Shown: positions 43,290 to 52,291, numbered from the stretch's first letter. The stretch: 64,000 nucleotides of DNA from an uncultured bacterium (GCA_937949995.1 CALFEO010000001.1:10528-74527); one strand, 5' to 3'. Notes: generated by a model not told the origin, from the letters alone. Numbers and translations are program-made.

Positions 43290-44754
43290 TTCAATTCTAA
43301 AACACAAGCCCTCAACCGTTTTTTTTGCCAAAACGCTGTTATTTTTTATCACATTTTTCTCGCTTTCTTTTCCGATTTTGGCAAATGCCGCCTGCTGTAT
43401 CTGTCAGCACCCTCAAGTAATAACCGGAATAGTTTGCATCAGCAAAGAAAACACATCTTGCACCAATTTAGGCACTCTTAACGATGAGTTAAAACCCGCA
43501 ACCTGCAAAACCGAAAACAACGACTCGGCTTGCCGTTTGGTTAAAGACGGCGGTATTTGCGTTAACAATCCCAATACGACCGCGGCCGCGTTCAAATTAA
43601 GCGAAATCCTGCCCCAAACCCCCGCCCCCGCAGCCCCGGCATCTCCCGCACCCGCAACCGAATTCAAACCCGTACTCGTCAACTTAAACATAGCCATCCC
43701 CGGCGCCGAATTTTCCAATCCCACTTTACAGCAAGGCATGCTCTCCATACCTTACCTCGGTCAATATATTCAAGCCTTCTATAAACTTTTGATAGGCATC
43801 AGTTTAATCGCGGCCGCCATCATGATTGTTTACGGCGGTTTCCGCTATATCGCTTCCGCTACAACTCCCAAAATCCAAGCCGGCAAACAAATCATAATCG
43901 ATGCCCTCATGGGCTTGGTTATCGTCATCGGCGCCTATATAATCTTAGCCAATGTTAATCCCAATCTCACTCAATTCGGAAGCTTAACATTGCCGTTTGT
44001 AGAGGAGAAACCGCTGGAATTATTAGATGCTGAAACACACAATGCTGTTGCAAGCGGAAGTAAATTTTTCAGCGGCAATGAAAACGTCGCGCCTGAAGAG
44101 ATCTTTAAAAAAGCTAAAGAAGTCGCTCAAAGGGAAGGAGTTGATCCCTGTATCGTTGAAGCAATTATTAAAACCGAATCAGGCGGTAAAACCGGTGCAA
44201 TCGGTCATGACGAAAATTTTGCTCTTAATTTTTTAAAACTGCAATCCAGAATCCCTCAATCCAGAGTTGACTTTTTAAGATCTCGCAAATATGCCTCCGG
44301 TAAATCTTTCGCTTCCGATGTACCGATATTCCCACAAAATTGCAACGGTGCAAACATAACCGCCTGCAGACAATTAGCCGGTACCGATGGTTCCAGAAAA
44401 CCGGTCATGCCATTTAATGACGACAATTTTGATCCGTCCAAACAAGATTATAATTTAGACAAGCGTTATAGTCATGGTTTTGGAATCAGTCAATTAACCA
44501 TTTTCCCAGGCAGCGGAGGATTACCTCGATGCAATGGTCATTGGAGCGCCAAGATCGGCGACACTTGTTTTACAGCTGCAGATTTACTAACCGCTGAAGG
44601 TGGTATCATGGCAATAATAAAAAATCCCGGAATTCAAAAAAATAAAAACAATCCCTCGGAAGCTTTTTGGAGCTATATCGGCGGCGCTAACAGATCTGGC
44701 AATGAATATTTACATCAAAAAAAAATGACCGCCTATCAAAAGTGTATAAAATAA
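43261..44754 (+). CDS. T4SS-pilin-like membrane protein fused to a lytic transglycosylase domain
   Basis: From the ATG at 43261 (PLETIFKIDSIL), overlapping the previous gene by 29 bases, the product is 497 residues. A signal sequence (about 15-40) precedes a Cys-rich segment (ACCICQHPQVITGIVC, SCTNLG, TCKTENNDSACRLVKDGGICV), a Pro/Ala linker and the two-helix T4SS-pilin block VNLNIAIPGAEFSNPTL...YIQAFYKLLIGISLIAAAIMIVYGGFRYIAS...IIDALMGLVIVIGAYIILANVNPNL (about 145-245). The C-terminal domain is a lysozyme-like (SLT) lytic transglycosylase, with the catalytic Glu306 in IIKTESGGKTG, and SHGFGISQLTIF and FWSYIGGANRSG as later motifs. Base composition becomes AT-richer after about 44040. Confidence 0.85.
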   Translation: MPLETIFKIDSILKHKPSTVFFAKTLLFFITFFSLSFPILANAACCICQHPQVITGIVCISKENTSCTNLGTLNDELKPATCKTENNDSACRLVKDGGICVNNPNTTAAAFKLSEILPQTPAPAAPASPAPATEFKPVLVNLNIAIPGAEFSNPTLQQGMLSIPYLGQYIQAFYKLLIGISLIAAAIMIVYGGFRYIASATTPKIQAGKQIIIDALMGLVIVIGAYIILANVNPNLTQFGSLTLPFVEEKPLELLDAETHNAVASGSKFFSGNENVAPEEIFKKAKEVAQREGVDPCIVEAIIKTESGGKTGAIGHDENFALNFLKLQSRIPQSRVDFLRSRKYASGKSFASDVPIFPQNCNGANITACRQLAGTDGSRKPVMPFNDDNFDPSKQDYNLDKRYSHGFGISQLTIFPGSGGLPRCNGHWSAKIGDTCFTAADLLTAEGGIMAIIKNPGIQKNKNNPSEAFWSYIGGANRSGNEYLHQKKMTAYQKCIK

Positions 44755-44759
44755 TAATA

Positions 44760-46067
44760 TTAATTGGGAAATTTTGAAACTCCCTCTTTGGTAAAATTGG
44801 GACGCATTATTCGAGTGATTGGTGAATACCTTCCCGTACAATTGCCTTTATTTGCCAAACATCTCTCTCTAATGGTTGGATTTTGCTTAATACTGCCATC
44901 AAAAATCCAAGCTACACCGGGTTTATTCTCATGCCAACCCAGAAAAATCATTGAATGCATACCGTCACATTCTGTATTTCCGGCATAAACATAAACCCAA
45001 TCCCCCGGCTCCAATCTTTCGGTGAATTTATCCGGATAATCACTTATGGTTGTACGCAGGTGATCTCTAACCAATTTAATTGCTTCGGTTGATGATTTAC
45101 CGCATTGATCACTGGATCTAAAATAACTTTGCCATCTTTCCGCCGTTTTTTGATCTTTAGCGCTTCTTGCATGTGCTAAACATTTTTCTCCGCTTTCACA
45201 CCTTCTGCCATAAGCCCAGGTGTATGCATCGCCACCTATTTCCGATGATACAGATATAAAAGAACCCTTAATAGGTTTACAAATTCCATTTTTTATTTCT
45301 CCGTTAATTCCCGCGGCCATCCATGCACACTGAGCAACATTTCCACAATTATTCATATTTATACCGCAATCAGCCATAATTTCCGCCACTTGTCTTATTC
45401 TTGCCCCAAAATCACCACCGGTATAGGTTGCAGAAACATTTTGTATATATTTATCCTTCTCGATAGCCATTATCGCCCTGCACTGTCCCGAAACAACGGG
45501 TTTAATCGCTTGAATTTCTGGATCGGGCACTATTGGACCATCCGCATAAATACCGCTTGGTGCAGTAGCTTCCGTGTGTAAAGAATGATCCGCTATGATA
45601 AATTCATTTCTAATTATTTCCGTTAAATCAAGACTGCGCGTTTGCACCAAATTGGCATTAACATTCGCCAAAATCACATAAGATCCAAGCAAAATCGCCA
45701 ATCCAACTACAGCATCAACAATTTTTTGCTTACCGCTTTCGACACGCATTCCGGTAGAACCTAATAGATACAAGAAACCGCCATATATTATGATTACAGC
45801 ACTGGCGACTAAACCCACTCCCAAAATATATTTATAAAATGTAAAAATATACAATGACAAAAACGGTATAGATAAAGCACCGAAAGATTTCGTAACACGA
45901 AAATCTTCAGCATTTAATCCCGGCAAAGGAACATTTAACCGGGGAACAGTATATGTAACATCAGCGGCAACGACGCAATCCAAAGAAATAAATATACTAT
46001 GAATAATAAATACACCCGCGATGATGGCAATGGAAAGAATAAATTTTCGTCTATTTTTTTTATACAT
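44760..46067 (-). CDS. T4SS-pilin-like membrane protein fused to an NlpC/P60-like domain
   Basis: 435 residues. A signal anchor (about 9-28) leads to the same two-helix block as in the preceding and following proteins (VPRLNVPLPGLNAEDF...LSLYIFTFYKYILGVGLVASAVIIIYGGFLYLLGSTGMRVESGKQKIVDAVVGLAILLGSYVILANVNANL; about 40-150). A linker then precedes a C-terminal Cys/His domain: GNVAQCAWMAAG (Cys near 247) and LEPGDWVYVYAGNTECDGMHSMIFLGW (His near 371). That arrangement resembles papain-fold cell-wall endopeptidases of the NlpC/P60 or CHAP kind. I judge this less certain than the SLT assignment. It converges on the transglycosylase gene with five bases between them. Confidence 0.75.
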   Translation of the reverse strand: MYKKNRRKFILSIAIIAGVFIIHSIFISLDCVVAADVTYTVPRLNVPLPGLNAEDFRVTKSFGALSIPFLSLYIFTFYKYILGVGLVASAVIIIYGGFLYLLGSTGMRVESGKQKIVDAVVGLAILLGSYVILANVNANLVQTRSLDLTEIIRNEFIIADHSLHTEATAPSGIYADGPIVPDPEIQAIKPVVSGQCRAIMAIEKDKYIQNVSATYTGGDFGARIRQVAEIMADCGINMNNCGNVAQCAWMAAGINGEIKNGICKPIKGSFISVSSEIGGDAYTWAYGRRCESGEKCLAHARSAKDQKTAERWQSYFRSSDQCGKSSTEAIKLVRDHLRTTISDYPDKFTERLEPGDWVYVYAGNTECDGMHSMIFLGWHENKPGVAWIFDGSIKQNPTIRERCLANKGNCTGRYSPITRIMRPNFTKEGVSKFPN

Positions 46068-46096
46068 ATTTTTTACTCTTTCTATTCATAGAAACA

Positions 46097-47851
46097 TTAT
46101 TCCGCATCTGCTTCAGTTGAAGTCGAAAATTCTTCGGCAGCCTGTTGCGGTTGTTCATTTAAATCCATACAACATCTGAAGCCGTTTTCAAAAGCTCTCC
46201 AGGAAAGTACGTGCTCTCCTCCCCAAGCCTGTCTGCAAGTAGGCTTCGCTCCGGCTCCACCGCCAAGATGCGCCACGGGCGACCAATACCAATTCATCCA
46301 AATATATGCATCTTTATTCAGTGCCGACGATCCAAGGGCTTGCAAATCCTGTACTGACATTTTTTTTCTTAAAGCAATTTCTTGTACATTGCCAACCATA
46401 TCCACAACCCCTTCTTCCGTTACGCAACGTGGACGTCTTCCGCTGATTTCCACAGCCTCATTAATTTCATTAATAAAATTTTTGGCCGCAAAATACGCTT
46501 CACGATATTGTTCATTTAATAATGCGGTATTTTCATTTTCCGGTGTTAAAATACTGCCATCGGGTACTTGCGGATAAAATTTATTAAATGCGCCCAATAT
46601 TTTATCCCTTTGTGCTATCAATTTTGCAAAATTTTCACTGAACGAATCATAGTTGCATGGCGCAGGCTCATTTTTTGTCAATCTGACATTCATTCCTTGA
46701 GTTGCGTATGTTCCGGGAACGAATGTATTCCCATACCCATAATCATTGTCGCCATCGGGACCCAAGCAAGCTCTGACCCATTCATTTTGAGTACACAATC
46801 TTTTGCCCCTTCTATCGCACCACCAAGCAGCCTCAATTCCCAAAACTCCGGTGTATGGCTTAATACCTCTTCGATTTGGCGCTTCATATCTATCTATACA
46901 AAATGATTCAACTTCAATTTTTGTTTTTGCCGTATAATTTACACTTTTAGAAATGGCTACCATATCGGGTGGACATGCTCCTTGAGCAATTAAAGATCCC
47001 TGCGAATTTTTTGCTATCGTGCCCTCTTTGGGAATATATACTTTGGAATCCGACTGCTCCAAATCGGTAATCGATTGATCAATACCCGGTAATACATAAT
47101 CCCATTTCACCGTTGCGGCTTCTTGCGTCATTTTCAAGGCCTGATCCGGATCAGCCGGTGTATCTTGCTTGGAAACCACCGCCACCTCCATGGTTGGATT
47201 GGTTGTCGTATTTGGATTTATCATCGATAAAATCACAACACTGGCCAATAAAACACTTAAACCCAATACGGCATCTTTAATCTTTTCTTTCGCATTACTG
47301 ATTTTAGCTCCCGTACTGCCCAAAATATACAAAAAACCTCCATAAATTAACATCATGGCCGCAGCTATCAAACCAATACCGACTAAATATTTATGTAAAG
47401 CGTATAAATATATTGCCAAATAAGGAACCTGCACTTTATTATCTTTTACTATCAGCTCGTCTGGAAAAGAAGCACCCGGAATCGGTACTCCTAATACAGG
47501 CATAGCGGCTTTTTCAGTGGCATTTTCTTTATCTTCTTCATTAGCTGCAAAAAAATTATTATCAATCTTGGTATAAACAAGCGGCTCATTGGAACAGCGC
47601 GCGGCCGGCTTGGTATTTATTTTATAACATGAATCATTATTCAAATTGGAACAAGTGACATTAAATTTTTGATCAGTCTGTTTATTTATCTCATTTGCGG
47701 CAAAAGAACAATTTTTTGTACTGGGTACAGTTACACAAAAATCGGTTTTTCTGTTTTCAGCACCACATTCACAACAGTTAAAAGTAATCGCATGACCTTG
47801 CCCTGGTATTAATAAGAAAAACGCAACAATTACAATAAAACGAATCAACAT
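46097..47851 (-). CDS. T4SS-pilin-like membrane protein fused to an FGE-sulfatase domain
   Basis: From the ATG at 47851 (LIRFIVIVAFFLL) the product is 584 residues. A signal peptide (about 1-21) precedes a Cys-rich segment (NCCECGAENRKTDFC...CSNLNNDSCYKI...ARCSN), homologous in pattern to the 43261 protein. The pilin block is VPIPGASFPDE...LAIYLYALHKYLVGIGLIAAAMMLIYGGFLYILGSTGAKISNAKEKIKDAVLGLSVLLASVVILSMINPN (about 130-220). The C-terminal domain shows the formylglycine-generating-enzyme (SUMF1) fold: ESFCIDRYEAPNR, RRGKRLCTQNEWVRAC, EEGVVDMVGNVQEIA, ENGFRCCMDL. In this family the domain can be an enzyme or only a ligand-binding fold, which I cannot separate here. It lies 30 bases upstream of the NlpC-type gene. 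Confidence 0.85.
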   Translation of the reverse strand: MLIRFIVIVAFFLLIPGQGHAITFNCCECGAENRKTDFCVTVPSTKNCSFAANEINKQTDQKFNVTCSNLNNDSCYKINTKPAARCSNEPLVYTKIDNNFFAANEEDKENATEKAAMPVLGVPIPGASFPDELIVKDNKVQVPYLAIYLYALHKYLVGIGLIAAAMMLIYGGFLYILGSTGAKISNAKEKIKDAVLGLSVLLASVVILSMINPNTTTNPTMEVAVVSKQDTPADPDQALKMTQEAATVKWDYVLPGIDQSITDLEQSDSKVYIPKEGTIAKNSQGSLIAQGACPPDMVAISKSVNYTAKTKIEVESFCIDRYEAPNRRGIKPYTGVLGIEAAWWCDRRGKRLCTQNEWVRACLGPDGDNDYGYGNTFVPGTYATQGMNVRLTKNEPAPCNYDSFSENFAKLIAQRDKILGAFNKFYPQVPDGSILTPENENTALLNEQYREAYFAAKNFINEINEAVEISGRRPRCVTEEGVVDMVGNVQEIALRKKMSVQDLQALGSSALNKDAYIWMNWYWSPVAHLGGGAGAKPTCRQAWGGEHVLSWRAFENGFRCCMDLNEQPQQAAEEFSTSTEADAE

Positions 47852-47953
47852 ATTCAAAACAAATATACCATAAAAACAGTCAAAGTGTTAGCCTGTATCA
47901 TCGATAAATATGGCGCAAAGCATTGATATATGCAATTATAGTAATTAATTACT
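47852..47953. promoter_or_regulatory. Divergent promoter region between the FGE-pilin gene and radA
   Basis: AT-rich gap of about 100 bases feeding both strands. TATAGT (47937-47942) lies 11 bases before radA. Confidence 0.4.
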
Positions 47954-49309
47954 ATGCCCAAACCCACTCCTATCCACATTTGCTCCAAATGCGATGCTCA
48001 ATTTCCCAAATGGTCCGGCCGCTGCGAATCCTGCGGTGCTTGGGGCACTATCGGCAAAGAAGCAACTCTGCCACACGCTTCCGGCGATACAGTTTCCGAA
48101 ATCAAAGCCTCCCCAGCCAAACCAACCGCTTTCACTCAACTTTCGACGTTAGACGTTAGACGTTCGACGAATTTAACGGGTTTGGTAGCAATCGACACCA
48201 TCCTGGGCAACAACCTGATCCCGGGATCCGTAACGTTAATCGCCGGCGAACCGGGCATGGGCAAATCAACGATCCTAACGGAACTAGCTCTAAAAATGGC
48301 AGAAGACGGCAAAAAAATCATCTACGTCACCGGCGAAGAATCACCCTCGCAAATCAATCTGCGTTTAAAACGTTTAAGCCCAAAAACACCGGAAACGCTG
48401 TTTTTCATGGAAGATACGAATGCCGAAACCATTTGTGCCACACTGGAAGCGGAAAAACCCGATCTGGCCATTATCGATTCCATTCAATCCATCAAAACCT
48501 CTCTTGCAACCGGCGAAGCCGGCAGTATCAATCAAGTCAAAGCTTCGGCCGCGGTTTTAACTCAATCCGCCAAAAAAACTTCGGTGCCCATTTTTTTGGT
48601 CGGCCAAGTAACCAAAGACGGCGATATTGCCGGCCCCAGAGTTTTGGAGCATGTCGTAGACACTGTGTTAAATCTGGAAGGCGATCGCTTGCACCGCTTT
48701 CGCATCTTACGCGTAATCAAACACCGCTTCGGCTCTACGGATGAAACGGTACTGTTGGATATGACCGAAACCGGTTTACAAATCGTTCAAGATCCTTCGG
48801 CGGTCATAATCGAAAACCGTCCGACTTCGGCTCCCGGATCGGCAATCGGCTGTGTCATGGAGGGTCGGCGCCCTCTTTTGGTCGAGCTTCAAGCTCTTGT
48901 CTCTCCGGCCGGATACAGTACGCCAACCCGCAAAGCCACCGGCTTGGATGGTACACGTCTCAACATGCTATTAGCCGTTCTCTCGCGCCACGCCGGCCTC
49001 AAAGTTTACGACAAAGATGTTTACGCCAACGCTGCCGGCGGTTTCCCTGTCCGCGATCCGGCCTCGGATTTAGCCTTGGCGGCCGCAATATCAAGCGCCG
49101 TCGCGGGCAAACCTTTAGACGCCAAAACCGCCTATTTCGGCGAAATCGGTCTCACCGGCGAACTTCGCCCCGTTGCCCTACCCGAGCTCCGCATCAAAGA
49201 GCTCGCCCGCATGGGCTTTACAACCATCATCTGCCCCGTCTCCAAAAACCTAAAACTCACAACCAACGTCACTATTATTCAAGCCAAAACAATCAGTGAG
49301 GCTTTGTAA
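47954..49309 (+). CDS. radA: DNA repair protein RadA
   Basis: A RecA-like branch-migration ATPase, 451 residues. It has the N-terminal zinc finger (CSKCDAQFPKWSGRCESCGAWGTI), Walker A GEPGMGKSTIL (about 96), Walker B-type LAIIDSIQSI, the family box RVIKHRFGSTDE (usual KNRFG with Asn to His) and the C-terminal Lon-like domain (GEIGLTGELRPVALPELRIKELARMGF). Residues about 62-73 (LDVRRSTN) are a family E repeat in the linker behind the zinc finger, so the core is unaffected. Confidence 0.96.
   Translation: MPKPTPIHICSKCDAQFPKWSGRCESCGAWGTIGKEATLPHASGDTVSEIKASPAKPTAFTQLSTLDVRRSTNLTGLVAIDTILGNNLIPGSVTLIAGEPGMGKSTILTELALKMAEDGKKIIYVTGEESPSQINLRLKRLSPKTPETLFFMEDTNAETICATLEAEKPDLAIIDSIQSIKTSLATGEAGSINQVKASAAVLTQSAKKTSVPIFLVGQVTKDGDIAGPRVLEHVVDTVLNLEGDRLHRFRILRVIKHRFGSTDETVLLDMTETGLQIVQDPSAVIIENRPTSAPGSAIGCVMEGRRPLLVELQALVSPAGYSTPTRKATGLDGTRLNMLLAVLSRHAGLKVYDKDVYANAAGGFPVRDPASDLALAAAISSAVAGKPLDAKTAYFGEIGLTGELRPVALPELRIKELARMGFTTIICPVSKNLKLTTNVTIIQAKTISEAL
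48139..48172. repeat. Family E unit inside radA
   Basis: Cgacgttagacgttagacg followed by ttcgacg, in frame, in the flexible linker between zinc finger and ATPase. Confidence 0.85.
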
Positions 49310-49311
49310 TA

Positions 49312-49452
49312 ACCACCGTCATTCCCTCATCCCACTATCACCCCCCCCCTCATCTCCACCGTCATTCCCTCATCCCACTATCACCCCCCCTCATCTCCAC
49401 CGTCATTCCCTCATCTCCACCGTCATTCCCTCGAAGGAGGGAATCCATACGC
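49312..49452. repeat. Family C array, forward orientation
   Basis: Units of accgtcattccctcatc with cccactatcacccccc between, closing with the ATTCCCTC/GAGGGAAT hairpin. It faces an inverted copy at 49858-49935 across the GIY-YIG gene. Confidence 0.8.
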
Positions 49453-49468
49453 CGCAACCCTCAAAAAA

Positions 49469-49795
49469 ATGAATTTAAAACCTTATTGGAAAATCATAAA
49501 CTCTTACGTTTATATATTAGCCAGCAAAAAGAATGGTACTCTTTACGTCGGTGTAACAAGCAATCTCGAAAAAAGAGTATACGAACATAAAAACGATATT
49601 CATGAAGGATTTACCAAAAAATACCAAATTCATCTTTTGGTATACTATGAACACCACGAAGATATTACCACCGCAATTTGGAGAGAAAAATGCATTAAAC
49701 GATGGAATCGTGCATGGAAAATCAAATTGATCGAAGAAAAAAATCCTGATTGGAATGATTTGTTTTATGAAATAAAAAGTTGGGAAGAGAGATGA
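49469..49795 (+). CDS. GIY-YIG endonuclease domain protein (UPF0213-like)
   Basis: 108-residue single-domain protein. The GIY-YIG hallmarks are visible: YVYILASKKNGTLYVGVTSNLEKRVYEHKND (Y-x-L and T-Y-V-G motifs, Arg on the first helix) and, downstream, WREKCIKRWNRAWKIKLIEEKNPDWNDL. Family members without other domains are often of unknown role. The gene is enclosed by inverted copies of the family C repeat, which suggests the nuclease and the repeats move or spread together. Confidence 0.85.
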   Translation: MNLKPYWKIINSYVYILASKKNGTLYVGVTSNLEKRVYEHKNDIHEGFTKKYQIHLLVYYEHHEDITTAIWREKCIKRWNRAWKIKLIEEKNPDWNDLFYEIKSWEER

Positions 49796-49857
49796 AATCC
49801 TTCTGTTACTTCATTCTCGAGCAAGCGGAGATCTATAATTTAACAAGTTGAACCGCT

Positions 49858-49935
49858 TGGATTCCCTCCTTCGAGGGAATGACGACGGGTGGGAAGTGAG
49901 GGAATGACGACGGGTGGGAAGCGAGGGGATGACAG
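49858..49935. repeat. Family C array, inverted orientation
   Basis: Ggattccctccttcgagggaatgac followed by gacgggtgggaagtgagggaatgacgac units. It is the mirror of 49312-49452. Confidence 0.8.
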
Positions 49936-49989
49936 TTAGTGCAGAGACCAAGGGGTGCGGACTAAAGCAAGGAAATGGCAACGCAGGTG

Positions 49990-52071
49990 TTACTCCCCAT
50001 GCTCGCTCTCCGTAAGCGACTCCGCGCGCTCTCGGAGTTCCGGATATTTTGTCAGCATGGGATCAATTTGCATCAATTTTATTGCCTCATCGCGGGCTTT
50101 TTGCATAACCGCGTAATCTTCCCAAGGACGTACATGACGGAAAATATTTTTTCCGGATTGTTGTGTTCCCAAAACATTTCCCGAGCCCCTCATCTTCAAA
50201 TCTTCCTCGGCAATCACAAAACCGTCATTCGTACGCTCCATTACTCGCAATCTATCGGTTGCAACCGATTCATCCGTCGCAACCAGATAACACGTGCAAT
50301 CTTTATCCGATCTTCCGATGCGCCCGCGCAATTGATGCAATTGCGCCAAACCGAATCTTTCCGCGGATTCTATCAACATAATTGTTGCATTGGGAATATC
50401 AACTCCAACTTCTACCACGGTTGTCGCTATCAGCACATCCGCTTTTTTATCCTTAAAATCCGCCATCACTTTATCCTTATCCGCAGAACTCATTTTGCCG
50501 TGCAAAGCCGATATTTTAAGACTTTTCAATGCTCCGGTTTTTAACCGCAAAACCTCGGCTTCCACGCTTTTAGAGCCCGACTTGTCTGACGGATCTATCA
50601 ACGGACAAACGATAAAAGCTTGTTCTCCGCGAATCACGGCGTCAATTATCGCTTTATAGGCCAAATCACGACCAACATCCCCCACCAGCACATGGGTTTT
50701 AATGGGCTTTCTTCCAGCGGGCTTGGTTTTAATGATGGAAACATCCAAATCCCCCAAAAAAGTCAGCGCCAAGGAACGCGGTATGGGAGTTGCTGTCATG
50801 GACAGCAAATGCGGAACTTTGGCATCCGGCCTTTGCAAAACCGTTAGCGCCTCTCTTTGCGCCACACCAAAACGATGTTGTTCGTCCACAATAGCCAAAG
50901 CCAAATCCGGCGGACATTGCCCTAATTGCAACAGAGCATGAGTGCCGACCGCAACCACGCGCCCCATAATCATCCTCTCTTTCGCCTCCGAAAGCTTCAT
51001 GGCTTTCTCTTGGCCGTTTTCATAATAAATTCGCGACGCGGATGTCATCAACAATACAGGGATATGATGCTGATTCAAAAACCTGCTCAAAGTCAGCGCA
51101 TGCTGTTTGGCCAATATTTCAGTCGGTGCCATTATTGCCGCCGAATAACCCTGCCGATGCGCCATGGCCGCACAAAAAGCCGCAACCACTGTTTTACCGG
51201 ATCCCACATCACCCTGCACCAATCGGCGCATGGGACGCATGCTTTGCATATCCTGCAAAGCCGCCCAAGCCGAGCGTTTTTGATCCGGTGTCAACTCAAA
51301 AGGCAATTTGGAAACAAAATTTTTTGCAAACTTTTCATCAAACGAAACTTCCGGCGCTCCGCCTTGATCCGCTTTATTGCGTGCCAATCTTAACGCCAAT
51401 TGATAATAAAAAACTTCATCAAAAGCAAATCTCTGTCTGCCTAACTTAGCTTGCTCTTGAGTCTCAGGCTTATGCGCATAACGTATTGCCGTAACTAAAT
51501 TGGGTTGCTTGGCATTACGCAATACGGAGTCAGGTACAATATCCGGCGCCTCATCAAACTCATCCAATACGGCTTTCATGATCTTGCGTAAAGTTTTTTG
51601 CGTTACTTGCCCTATTAATGGATATACGGGCGCGATATTACCCGCCGCCACCGTTTCTTGATTGGCCGATTCCCAAATCGGACTCGTAAAACTCCTCCCG
51701 TATTTTGGATGCAGCCTGACAGTTCCTGAAACATAAATCTCATCCCCGATTTTCACCTGCTCCAACATCCAGGGCTGATTGAACCAGGTGATAGCGATAG
51801 TTCCCGAATCATCCTCCAATAAGCCCCTGATCATTACAATCCGCTTACGGAAAGTAGGCAGTTTTTTCAATTGCTTGACTCTTGCCCTGATTGTAACCGA
51901 CTCACCGATTGGTATTTCGGCTATCGGCACCAATTGCGAATAATCATCGTACCTGCGCGGCAAAATAGACAGCAAATCCCCCACCGTCTCCACATCCAAC
52001 TTACTCAAAACCCGCCGCTGTTGCGTCGTTAATCCATGAATATAGCTCGTAGGATCCGCCCAATTTAACAT
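49990..52071 (-). CDS. recG: ATP-dependent DNA helicase RecG
   Basis: Fork-reversal helicase, 693 residues from the ATG at 52071 (LNWADPTSYIHG), where GAAGG precedes by seven bases; the frame opens eight codons earlier. N-terminal wedge/OB domain (ESVTIRARVKQLKKLP), then SF2 helicase motifs: Walker A GDVGSGKTVVA, MAPTEILAKQHA, DEQH (IVDEQHRFG), SMTATPIPRSLALTFLGDLD, and the C-terminal VVEVGVDIPNATIMLIESAERFGLAQLHQLRGRIGRS. The family tail GKNIFRHVRPWEDYAVM is intact. Confidence 0.96.
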   Translation of the reverse strand: MLNWADPTSYIHGLTTQQRRVLSKLDVETVGDLLSILPRRYDDYSQLVPIAEIPIGESVTIRARVKQLKKLPTFRKRIVMIRGLLEDDSGTIAITWFNQPWMLEQVKIGDEIYVSGTVRLHPKYGRSFTSPIWESANQETVAAGNIAPVYPLIGQVTQKTLRKIMKAVLDEFDEAPDIVPDSVLRNAKQPNLVTAIRYAHKPETQEQAKLGRQRFAFDEVFYYQLALRLARNKADQGGAPEVSFDEKFAKNFVSKLPFELTPDQKRSAWAALQDMQSMRPMRRLVQGDVGSGKTVVAAFCAAMAHRQGYSAAIMAPTEILAKQHALTLSRFLNQHHIPVLLMTSASRIYYENGQEKAMKLSEAKERMIMGRVVAVGTHALLQLGQCPPDLALAIVDEQHRFGVAQREALTVLQRPDAKVPHLLSMTATPIPRSLALTFLGDLDVSIIKTKPAGRKPIKTHVLVGDVGRDLAYKAIIDAVIRGEQAFIVCPLIDPSDKSGSKSVEAEVLRLKTGALKSLKISALHGKMSSADKDKVMADFKDKKADVLIATTVVEVGVDIPNATIMLIESAERFGLAQLHQLRGRIGRSDKDCTCYLVATDESVATDRLRVMERTNDGFVIAEEDLKMRGSGNVLGTQQSGKNIFRHVRPWEDYAVMQKARDEAIKLMQIDPMLTKYPELRERAESLTESEHGE

Positions 52072-52082
52072 AAAACAACCTT

Positions 52083-52215
52083 CACCTGCGCTCATAATAT
52101 AGAGTTCATCAAGTTTAAAGTAGCAAGTTCATCAAGAGTTTCCCAAGCCTCTCTTGATAAACTTTAGACTTGATAAACTTGTTACTTGGGACGATGAACT
52201 TTAGACTTGATGAAC
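52083..52215. repeat. Family A palindrome, double copy
   Basis: Agagttcatcaagtttaaag ... cttgataaacttgttactt ... cttgatgaac. It lies upstream of recG. Confidence 0.75.
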
Positions 52216-52291
52216 CTTTCATCGATCGCTGTCTTCCCAGCTTAACAAACCCGCCAAACAAATCAAAGAGCTCATCGCCAAAGCACCCCTG

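Noticed and set aside
40020..47851. Complete type IV secretion system
   Set aside because: Only pilin-like blocks and surface proteins are present; no VirB4, VirD4 or VirB11 ATPase is in the window, so a full system cannot be claimed.
46097..47851. Diversity-generating retroelement target
   Set aside because: The FGE-like fold is suggestive, but no reverse transcriptase or template repeat is seen within the window.
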